A stretch of DNA of 64,000 bases from Lagopus muta (Eukaryota > Chordata > Aves > Galliformes > Phasianidae): contig NC_064433.1 of assembly GCF_023343835.1 (NCBI RefSeq), positions 180,871,777 through 180,935,776 on the forward strand, written 5' to 3'. Both the position numbers and the translations under genes were made by a program. The notes under the pieces were generated by a model. That model was given only the letters and a program-made list of their open reading frames with translations. It had not been told where the DNA came from and did not search any database. This document shows, in pieces, positions 54,901 to 64,000 of this stretch (positions are counted from its first letter, which is position 1; each line of letters begins with the position of its first letter).

Positions 54901-57900
54901 TTCCCCTCAGTGTTTATCCTACTCTAAGCCCTCACATCAGCACCTCCTGCTGCCAGTGCCATGGAGGCCATGGGTCCCTTTTTGTGTCCAGTGAGTCACC
55001 AACAGTTGCCTCTTTAGGGCAGGAGACAAGGAGAAGAGTACAAGTTCTGGAGTCTTACTGATCTGAAGAACAAGAGAAGCCAGAGTTCAGGTAAATCCAT
55101 GCTTCCTAGGCAGCCTGTGAGCTGGAAGAAGTCCAGGCCTGGCAGAGCCCTGGCACCACGTGGCAGCACACCCACACATCCTGTCATGTTACCCAGTGCA
55201 GAGGACAACCTGCCCACGTCCCCACCGAGAGCTGATTGCTGGGCTTCTCACCAGAGATTAAGTGGTTAAGAGGTCTGTGCGTAACGGCAGGTCATAAACT
55301 ATAAATTAGGCCATTAACCCTGAATACTGCTTCTGGTCACAGGAAGTTAATAATCTAAACACTGGTATAAAGAGGAAGAACAAAGTGTAGCCTTGTCTGC
55401 AAGGAATTAACTGCCCATGTGCTGATTAGCACTGGGGATCCTTTTTTCTTAAAAAAGAGTCCAGAGAGATTGCTGCAGTTGTCCACACAGAGCTGTGCTG
55501 CAAGAGTTACTACAGTGAGTTCTTCTCACAGATTTTAGCTTCAAAGACTTTTCCTCTCAGACATGCTGGGCCACCCGCCATGTTGTGCATTTTAACCTGG
55601 AGAACTGGGGATAAGAAAGCCTTCTTGGCTGATCAAACCCTGACTGTTCTCACTGTGAGCTGCTTCGCACAAGATGGGTCCAGCTCTAGGCACAGGGCTT
55701 AGGCTCACCTTCCCCATCTGGAAATACCGAATTGCAGAGAAATTCGGGTCACAGGCAGGCTGGCTTCCCCTCCAGGACAGCTTCTAAATCCTAACTGAGA
55801 GGTCCAGGTCCAGGTGTAGCAGCTATGCTTGGGTAGAAATTGCTTAGCAAATGCAGTGGGACCAGTGCAGCTGGCACTGCCATGTCCCATCAGTGGCTGC
55901 ACGTTCTGTGCTGCCTGGAGAAGGCTAGAGCTCCCACAGCCACTGCCTGCACCAGAGGTATGTAACAGCATCCAAACACACAGCCCTTTCCAGCAGAATG
56001 CCTCCCTTAGTGATATAAACTGGCTTACAAGTAATTGGACCTGAAGGAAGTCTGATGTGTCACAGATTAAATGTAGGGTTTTTACATCCATCTTTTTTCT
56101 TTTTTCTCGTCAGTTGATTCACATTTTCGTCCTCCCCCTCCCCCCCGCAACTCTGCCTTGGCCAGCTTTTTGAAGACAAAAATAATTTGGATAGAACATT
56201 ACCCCAGTCATTTTTCTTGGAAAACAAACAACACCAGATCACAAATTAATCAAATTCTAATCAGCAGCAGAGAAAAAAAATCGTGGGCTCCCTGTGTGAT
56301 TAGGCACAACAAGTGCATTGCATGGCTTATCTCCATGCTGCTGGAAGCAGAGAGCCAAGGCACAGGGCAACGATCGTCAGGTTTCCTGGCGATTGAGTTT
56401 GCAAAGGTAGGTCTGAGGCTGGAACTCGAACGTCTTCCAAAGGCAGCCGACGCTCCCCCCTCGCCTGACACACGGCAGTGAGAAAATGCCAAAAAAGGGC
56501 TGGTGTTGTTTTAGCACCACCGAGTGGACAAATAAGGAAAAAAAGTTCATTTGGGAAACTGGATGCCTAGGTGTCCCTGGGCCGCAGCAGCACGAGGATG
56601 GCTGGGCTGGAGCTCTGAGCAGTGCCCTCCGTCCTGAGCCCCCCCTGTGGCTGTACGTCCCACATTCCCTACAGCTCTGGAAAAGACACTTGAGATTTCC
56701 GTACTTTTAGGACATATTTTTCCTGTGAGCTCAGCCTGTGACCCTGCACGGCCACTGGCTCCCACACCGAGGTTCACACACTCCTGCTCCAAACCCTTCC
56801 CCATGTGGCATCTCAGCAGAAGCAGCCCAAGGGCTAACTACAGAAATACCCTACTCATTTATTTAACATCTGCAAGAGGTCTCAAGAGCTCCAACGCTCT
56901 GTAGGTCTTATTAATGTACTAATTGGTACCCATGTTCTTCTTATCATCCAGAGGTATCTTGGGAAACTTCCATACATCTCATCACCACATTTGTCTGCTT
57001 TGTTACTCTGCACGTAGTCCTGGAGTCTGGAAAGTGATTCCTGAAAGCACTATGCCTGTAACTATGAATGTAATATCTGTAATTAAAAAAACATAACAGC
57101 AGCATAGAGACAAACATAAAACCTGTAATTCATAATGCAAAATTTCAGCGTCCTCAGAAGCAGCCCAGATGCTGTGTGCTGTGCTCTGCCAGTTCTGTGC
57201 CCTTGCTGAAATCCACGCCCTGTTATCCAGATGACTGGGCTGTTACCTAAATCATAGGAAAAAAAAAATCCTTAATGCAGTGTTTCAAAGTGTTCCAATA
57301 CCCCAACCTTCCTGTGAGGTTTGAGGGCAGTAACTTGTATGGGCGGCTGTGAACTCGGGCAGATTTTCATGCTGTTTGCAAAAGGCTCATGAAGACATGT
57401 AGCAGCTATAGATGCATTAAGAGCTGCTTGCCCCTAATATCAGATAAGATAGCTTATGAAATTAGATGCAAGTGCATTCATCCCCCCTCTGATGTACTCT
57501 ATACCATCACAATTATAAATCTGTGTCCAGCTCTGTCTCTTATGACCTTTGGGTACTATTTGGGTTGCTCAAGAATGCATGTTCATCTCCATGCTGGGGA
57601 GTTGTTGGTCTGCTGGGATAAGAAAAGAGGGGATGGAAGGCACCCAGCAGTCTGCGTAGGGACAGGGAAAGCTGAGGCAGCCCTCCTAAAAAGCACCCTA
57701 TCACAAGTTAGAGCTTGGAGTGGTGGCAAGCATCCTTTGGGTTCCTCACCTGCAGCTCTTCAGACAACAGAGGCGTCCTGGGTCAATCACAGACACAGAC
57801 TACACGTTTTTCACAAGTTCCACCTTTCATTATAACATTATAATTATAATGTTTGCTGCTTGCTTATCACAAGCTGGCTTAAAGTAGAATCATTTAAGAC

Positions 57901-58382
57901 ACTGCTGCCATCTTTGGCCCTCCCAGCTTTGAACAAAGGAGAAAAAATCCTTCAGAAATTGAAAGCAACAACCCGTAGTTATTGCCGGCCTTCGCTGCGC
58001 GCTCACTGCTGAAGGCAGACACTCAGGGCCACATCTGGCAGCAGTTTCTCAGCTGCTGGAAGACATTTGAGTGCCTAAATCCAAATACTGCAGCCAAAGA
58101 TAACTAGAGCCATGGGTCTAAAAGCAAGAAAGAGTCTGACTACTATTTTGCTTGTTACCAGTTTAATATTTCCAGCTCTTCTCTTGGAGGCCTGAATTCC
58201 ACTCAAGATCCTTTCTGTTTTACCCGATGACTGTTTCTTTGATATTGAGCTCATCTGGGAGAATCCACCTCCTGTCTGCCTGCCACTCTCCCATCCTGGG
58301 TGAGGCAATCACGTTCAGCCCAAGGATCTGCAGGAAGTTTGACAAATCAATCGTGGCACCAGTCACAAGAGCACAACTTTCA
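51952..58382. other. Long intergenic stretch, no supported gene
   Basis: 6.4 kb without a recognised gene or transposon. The longest frame is 54163-54663 (+, 166 codons), with no domain, signal peptide or splice partner that I can identify. A second long frame overlaps it at 54548-54994, and 57389-57835 has a 148-codon frame; all look like chance. The region around 56.2-56.3 kb is AT-rich with repeated TAAT cores. Confidence 0.4.
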
Positions 58383-58600
58383 GGCTGAATATTAAGTAAA
58401 AAATTCTTCTCAGAGAGTGGTGAGGCACTGGCACAGGCTGCCCACGGAGGTGGTGGAGTCACCATCCCTGGAGGAGTTCAAGAAACAGGGAGCTGTGGCA
58501 CTGAAGGATGTGGGTTAGTGGAGGTGGTGGTGATGGGCTGAAGGTTGGACTGGATGATCTTACAGGTCTTTTTCAGCCTTCACCATTCTATGATTCTGTG
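58383..58600 (+). mobile_element. CR1 LINE 3' fragment
   Basis: TTCTTCTCAGAGAGTGGTGAG, CACTGGCACAGGCTGCCCA, CACCATCCCTGGAGGAGTTC, GGTTGGACTGGATGATCTTA, ending CACCATTCTATGATTCTGTG. The GGTTGGACTGGATGATCTTA signature marks a subfamily different from the 4.7 and 51.6 kb copies. Confidence 0.94.
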
Positions 58601-60029
58601 AAACTGTTGCACTTGGGCACTGCTGCAACTCATGGGACTGGAGATCTGAATACGTGGAGACACAAAATATTCAAAATCAGGAAGGTTGTAGAGCAAGTTT
58701 CTCTGATCACATGCAATACATCCTGTCATGATGACACCTACCATCTTTTCTTTTCTAAAATAAAATCAAACCTTTTCTCCTTGAACTGTGAGTAAACCCA
58801 GGCAGTGGAACCCTCAAACACAAAATCTTAAGCTCTGAACTACTCAATGGTTCATTCACACTAAACGACTTCAGATCAGGTAGCTCTTGCTTTTCATGCT
58901 GCCATTTTGGATCCCTGTGAGGTCCTCTTGAGTCCTAAATGTTGCACATAGGCAAGGTGGGCACCTCGAGGAGTCCAGCTTCTACTCCACCTGGGAACCT
59001 CCTTCATGTCCAGCTTTGCAAAGTTCAATCTGCAAGCACATAAATAATCTTTTACATCTGGTTCTCAGCATCTGGGAAATCTATTACCAACCTTGTTTAG
59101 AAAACGTATTTGATCTAGGTTCTGGCTGGAGCACAGTGTCTGCATTTCATCCCTTCTCATCCTGTGCTGCCCAGCTGTTTGTGTACCAGCTTTCTGTGTA
59201 AACAAACCTGCTCCTTCCTGATTCATTCAGCAGTTTCACAACCCGGCATCTGTGACCTTGCAATTCCCAGGCCTTCCCTGGAACACAGCTGATTAAAGGA
59301 GAGCCTGAACTACCCCACAGCTGTCTCAGTACTTCACAGCAGTGGGAAAAGGAACAGAAAAAGAGGACCACAAATTCATTTGAATACAATGAATATACTG
59401 TTCCAGCTCACCCAGCTGTGGCAATGACATTAAGGAAACCAAAGAGTTTGTTCTTTGATTTTCATACCAGCGCAAAAGCTTTAAAAAGCACAGATGCAGT
59501 GTGTTGCTCTGGTCTCCCTTGTTCCTTTTGCCACGTGGCTGGCTCAGCCTGGCTTGCATGCTGAAGGATTTTTTGGAGATGTACAAAGAGATTTATTTCC
59601 CTGCTGAACTCCAGTGGAAAATACAGCCCAGAGAGCAGAACTCCGTCAGCTCTGCAGCATCCTCTGTCCCACTGCACTCCCTTTGGAGACCTGCTATGTT
59701 CACCTGGTTCCCTCCCACCCTCTTTGGGCTCTGATCCTCCCCAGGAGGCACTAAGAAGCAATTAAACATTCTCCTGAGCCTACAGAGCTGCTTCTTCTAA
59801 GCACCATCCAGTATTGCAGTAACAGAAAATAGGCATGGAAAGGGAACTAGAGGAGATGCGGCAGATGGCTTCCCTCACCCCATGTGCAACACAGATTCCT
59901 ATCTCAGTACATCCCTCCTGCACGCCACACTGCTGACCAGACTGCCCAACACTGCAGCCAAGGAGTGAGGAAAACAGGAATGTAAAGATGTAACAAGAGC
60001 TTTGAGTCATACAAAGTATAAGGAAGTTC
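58601..60029. other. Intergenic DNA, nothing recognised
   Basis: No supported gene or repeat. Confidence 0.45.
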
Positions 60030-60310
60030 TTTAAAAAGAGCCTACAGGAAAGATGGGGAGACAGTTAGTCAAGGAATGTAGTGACAGGACAAAGGGCAAT
60101 GATTTTAAATGGGAAAAGAAAAAAAAAGTTTCAGATCAAATATTAGGAAGCAGTTTTTCACAAGGGTGGTGAGGCACTGGCACAAGCTGCCCAGGGGAGC
60201 TACAGGTGCCTCATCCCTGGAGGTGTTCAGGGGGCTTTGGGCAACCATGGCATGGAGCTGAAACTAGACAATCTTTAAAGTCCCTTCCAACACAAACCAC
60301 TCCACAATTC
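60030..60310 (+). mobile_element. CR1 LINE 3' fragment
   Basis: TAAAAAGAGCCTACAGGAAAG, GTAGTGACAGGACAAAGGGCA, AGTTTTTCACAAGGGTGGTG, CACTGGCACAAGCTGCCCAG, CTCATCCCTGGAGGTGTTCA, GTCCCTTCCAACACAAACC, ending in a decayed octamer (CCACAATTCC). Old, diverged copy. Confidence 0.9.
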
Positions 60311-61450
60311 CAACTAAAACACCAATTTTCCTGCAGTTCCAATAGTTCAGTTTCAGGCACCTTCACAATGCCGCCTGCAAACTTTGGAGCAGGATTCACC
60401 AGCTGTGTGAAGGCAAATGCCTCTTCACTTAAGTGCATTCTGTCGTCTCAGTTTGTGGGAGAGATTTTCACCAACACAAAACCCAGGCAACCAAACTGAT
60501 TAACAGATTGTAAATTAGTCGAGCAGCAAGTTACATCAATGAGCCTGCTCTTGAAGTGCAATAAGCTATTTTCAAAACAAATGTTCCTCTTTTAACATCT
60601 GCAGTAAGTGGAACAGTCCACATCCCAGTGAGGAAGATGTTTTCCTGTTGGGTAACATCGATGTTCATTAGTGTTGCTGTGACAGCACTGCCAGGCTAGC
60701 TGGCAGCTGGATAACTGCACATCCCCAGCTCTCAACACCATTACAAAGGCGCCTGCTATTTAGGTAACTTCAAGTGCTCTCTAGTCACACCTACAGCTAA
60801 TCTTGGACTGAAGCATTACAGATACAAAATCTGGGGGCTCATAGCTCTCACTGTGCTAAGTACATTGCACCATCCCAGAATTGTGCCTAGATGTTGGGTT
60901 TCTTTCAGGTTTGCTACAAATCAACTAAATATTTAAGGAAGGCCCAAGATTGAGTTGTGCAAGGCATCAGATCACGTTTATAACATTGCGGGTTGGATTT
61001 ACAGCTGGAAAACCACTAAATTCATCTTACAGCTGATGGGGCACAACTGTGTTGCCTGCAAACCTACGCAGACCTAAGCAGGAGTTGAACAAACCAATCT
61101 GTGAGTGGTTCCCACCCCTTGGTTGGTGAGCAACAAGCTCCCATAGATTTGCTGTCCCCATAAATGTGCCATTTGTATCTATTAGCATCTTAAAAAGAAT
61201 AATAACTAGCAATAGGCAGTGAGGGAAATGAAGTATCTGTTGGTGCTTCTGATTTTGGGAGCAGAATACAATTTTAGTAAATGTCTCTTGAAGATGGAGC
61301 TCTTCTAAGCTGAGATGTCCATGAACTTTTGTAACTGATTTTTTATTTTCCCTTCTTGTAATTTAAATAATGCTTCATGATCAGAAATAGCTTTACATAA
61401 GTTCTCCACTGAAAGACAGCATCAAAAATACTATCACGTCCATTTGTTAA
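60311..61450. other. Intergenic DNA, nothing recognised
   Basis: No supported gene or repeat. Confidence 0.45.
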
Positions 61451-61550
61451 TAGAGTCACAGTCTCACAGAATCGTGAAGGTTGGAAAAGACCACCCCACC
61501 ATGCCCATCCCCACCATGCCCACTAACCATGTCCCTCACTGCCATGAGCC
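61451..61550 (-). mobile_element. Short CR1 3' remnant, reverse
   Basis: GTCTCACAGAATCGTGAAGG, TTGGAAAAGACCACCCCACC, ACCATGTCCCTCACTGCCA: antisense CR1 3' terminal sequence of about 100 bases, the smallest copy in the window. Confidence 0.75.
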
Positions 61551-62548
61551 TCCTTTTCATAATACTTTTTAAAACAAAATACAAATATTCTTAACTGAGT
61601 TGAGTAAACCAACTCATTACTCAACTTGAGTAATGACTATTAGGGTAGAATGAGGAGAAAAGTAAGAGCAAATGAGAAAGGCCCCTATATATACATATAC
61701 TTAACAGACAGCTGAAATTAGACAGCTGAGATAAGAATAGAGAGTGCTTTTCCAGATGGCAGAACTGCAGGAGTGGAAGAGCACAATGGCAAGGAGCAGC
61801 GAAGGGAAGCTCATGGTGAATGAAGTAGGATGAGAACAGACACTTGGAGGCACACTTCCAATTCTTCGGGGTATGTAAAATTATCTTTACCATTTTTGTA
61901 CTTCCCTCTTCTTTCTGGGTGATGCATATTACAGATAGAGCAAGCAGTGCTGCTGGTAATTACCATCTCTTGACAGTTCCTGTTACAAGATCTTGCTTTT
62001 GGCTGCTCACGAGTTAGTTCAGTGTTACTCATCCAGGCTGAAATGTCTTCTGCCAAGGGCTGGCCTCGAGCTGATTCTTCTCCCTCCATTTTCTTTTAGG
62101 AGGAGGGAAGGGAAGGGCAGTTTCTGTAAAAATGGTTCTGTGGTTTCCAGGGCAAGATTAGGCAACCCTTTGTTTGAGCAAGAGCTTGAAAATTGGCAAA
62201 AGTCAAGGAGGTCACCCTGATGCCAGAAGACATAGCCAAGTTATAAATGTGCTTTTAAAAAGCCTCAGCTCACGTACTTCAGCAAGGACTTGTCAGATTG
62301 GCAGAGAGGCTTGAAGAAGGCTGTGCCAGCGCAGGGCATGTTCATCCCATGCTAGCATCCAGCCCTGGCAGGGCTGTCCCCAGCAGCCACCAGCCTGGAG
62401 CTGAGTCCCCCCAGAAATTTGGCTGCTGCTGTGCTGGGGGATGGAGGCTAAAGGGCTCCTGTGGCTGGGAGGAGGGGAACAGAGCTAGGTTACCAAGGTA
62501 TAAAGGTGCTTGACTGTAATGTAGTGAGATCAAAACTGTGATGAAATA
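61551..62548. other. Intergenic DNA, nothing recognised
   Basis: No supported gene. The 61.62-61.9 kb and 62.3-62.5 kb open frames lack any recognisable feature. Confidence 0.45.
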
Positions 62549-63023
62549 CAAGGGCTGCTCTGAAAGTAGTACTTCCTATGTTATTATGTTGGCCCACAAC
62601 ATCAACGGCAGATGGTGGTGGTATAGCAGTAGAGATTGAACCTTCCCACCAGTATTCTGTTACATTTTGTTGCTGTGTGACAAATGGCAGCAGAAGGGCA
62701 GTCTGACAAATGGCATGTACATGGAAGTGTGTACAAAGCAAAGATGTGGAAACGAATTCCTCTGTGTGGAAAAAATGGCACCCACTGACATTCATCAGCA
62801 CTTGCTGAACAGTTATGGAGACCAAACAGTGGATGTCAGCACAGTGAAAGCTCGACTGCATGGGCAGCATTTTCTTAGCAATGGCCCTGTCATAGCAGCT
62901 GTGAAGCAGTGGTCGTGTCCAGTGGTGCAGATTTTTACAAGTGTGGTATACAGGCTCTCACTCATTGCTGGCACAAATGCAAAGACAGTGGTAGTGACTG
63001 TGTTTAAAAATAGTGCTTCCCCC
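62549..63023 (+). mobile_element. Mariner-type DNA transposon fossil (Galluhop-like)
   Basis: Begins right after a TA dinucleotide with a terminal repeat CAAGGGCTGCTCTGAAAGTA. A frame at 62667-63026 encodes a relic of the mariner transposase N-terminal helix-turn-helix region (PTDIHQHLLNSYGDQTVDVSTV) and then jumps to C-terminal-like remnants (VVQIFTS, IAGTNAKTVVVTVFKNS). This fits a short internally deleted copy of an avian mariner family. No inverted copy of the terminal repeat is seen on the right, so the 3' end is lost. The DDE catalytic domain is absent; it is inactive. Family name is from memory. Confidence 0.7.
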
Positions 63024-64000
63024 TGATGGAGCATCACAACTTGGGATCAGGACAGACTTCTCTGTTATCTCCCATGCAATTTGTCTGCTCACACTGCAGT
63101 GGAGATGAGAAGGACGTGGCGGGCAGTTGGACTGTCTGTTCTCCCTTCCTTGCTGCCTGGTGTGGAAAGCAGAGCAGCTGTTGGCAGCCTGGACTGCAGA
63201 GGGATGAGGAAGGCCCTAATATCTCATGTTGCTACTCATTCTGATGAAAAAGAAGGAAGAATCCAGAGAAAGGCAAAAAGCAATGGCAATCATTTCCCAT
63301 ATGTCCTTATGATCTTTCACTTCACCCAGTCAACTAAGTCAACACTCAGTCTACTCTACCACCACAGCAGATCCTCACCCCGATACTTTCAGTCCAGCTC
63401 CTGTACCATATGGTACCATATATCCCAGCATCCTCCCAGTTTCTCCACCCCAGTGACAGCACCCTGAAACCCTCCTAGCTCTTGCATTAAACCTGTCATT
63501 GATCAGCCTTTACACAGTTCACCTCCCCGTGCTCCAGTCATCCCCACCTTTCCAATAACCCTGCTCACCTTATGAGTTATCTGTCTCACCCCAGTGACTT
63601 TCCAGCAGTCACTCTGTCATGCATGCTGCTGCCCACATCGCCAAGATCTAGGTCCCAGTATTATCCTGACACCCTTGTCCCTTGTCTGTTGTGCTCAGGG
63701 ATGATCTGTATTGTCTTTCAAGACAGCATGGACAGTCTCCAAGGAATCAGTCTGCATGGCCAGCCAGCCATGGGTGACTTAACTCAGAGGGCTCCTGGTT
63801 GGACAGTGTCATCAGCACACAGCTGTGCAGTACCATCTGGGGGCATAATCCTGGCCTCAAAGTATGGTGAAGAAGTCAATGTGTTTCATGGTTAGGCATA
63901 GGAATGCCATGTTGGTAAGTAATATTGAAAAAGAAAGAATAAGGGAAAGTTTCAGGCTCGATTTTTCCACAGTTTCCTTCCTTATTCCTAGAAAATGCTG
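63024..64000. other. Intergenic DNA to the window edge
   Basis: No supported gene or repeat; a C/T-rich stretch runs from about 63350 to 63620. Confidence 0.4.

Noticed and set aside
43221..64000. Search for CFAP300 or YAP1 exons to the right of the cIAP gene
   Set aside because: These are the expected synteny neighbours, but I found no reverse- or forward-strand frame resembling them; they probably lie beyond the window.

Overview
This is a gene-poor vertebrate nuclear window with two spliced protein-coding genes. It almost certainly comes from a bird, most likely a galliform close to chicken. The evidence is a dozen 5'-truncated CR1 LINE fragments with the bird-typical ATTCTRTG-type 3' ends, ERV-derived LTR pieces of an avian type, a mariner fossil of a kind I know from chicken, short introns, and CpG-island promoters in AT-rich flanks. 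There are no operons, Shine-Dalgarno sites, CRISPR arrays or prokaryotic systems.

Layout. 1-9.1 kb is intergenic: an LTR fragment (1.8-2.15 kb), CR1 copies at 2.2-2.9, 4.7-5.2 and 8.7-9.0 kb, otherwise nothing recognised. 9.1-25.9 kb holds TMEM123 (porimin, CD164-type sialomucin) on the + strand: a CpG island, six coding exons (9331-9400, 14019-14090, 15830-15883, 20192-20395, 21729-21882, 23981-24005; 192 aa) and a 3' UTR with several possible poly(A) signals. 25.9-32.6 kb is the inter-gene spacer between two convergent genes, with two CR1 elements, large AT arrays and an A36 tract. 34.2-43.2 kb holds a cIAP gene on the - strand (BIRC2/cIAP1 type, the avian ITA or ch-IAP1): eight coding exons (40855-39982, 39875-39776, 38641-38563, 37864-37819, 36991-36749, 35638-35384, 35269-35228, 34370-34177; 610 aa) encoding BIR1-BIR2-BIR3-UBA-CARD-RING, with a CpG island at about 42.1-43.2 kb. 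43.2-64 kb is intergenic: four CR1 copies plus a small remnant, LTR and minisatellite remnants at 48.4-50.3 kb, and a mariner fossil at 62.5-63.0 kb.

The convergent TMEM123 and cIAP arrangement matches the human 11q22 order (BIRC2 and TMEM123 tail to tail). Both products touch cell death: porimin was described as a surface mucin mediating oncotic death, and cIAP is a RING E3 ligase restraining caspase and RIPK1 death signalling and NIK. Nothing in the sequence shows that they work together.

The most interesting signals are: three kappaB-like decamers clustered in the cIAP CpG island; phase-1 symmetric exons that make the mucin stalk (TMEM123) and the UBA, CARD and linker modules (cIAP) removable without frameshift; an 18-bp coding tandem repeat in TMEM123 exon 4; and an in-frame open extension upstream of the cIAP start. 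I found no convincing new biological system.
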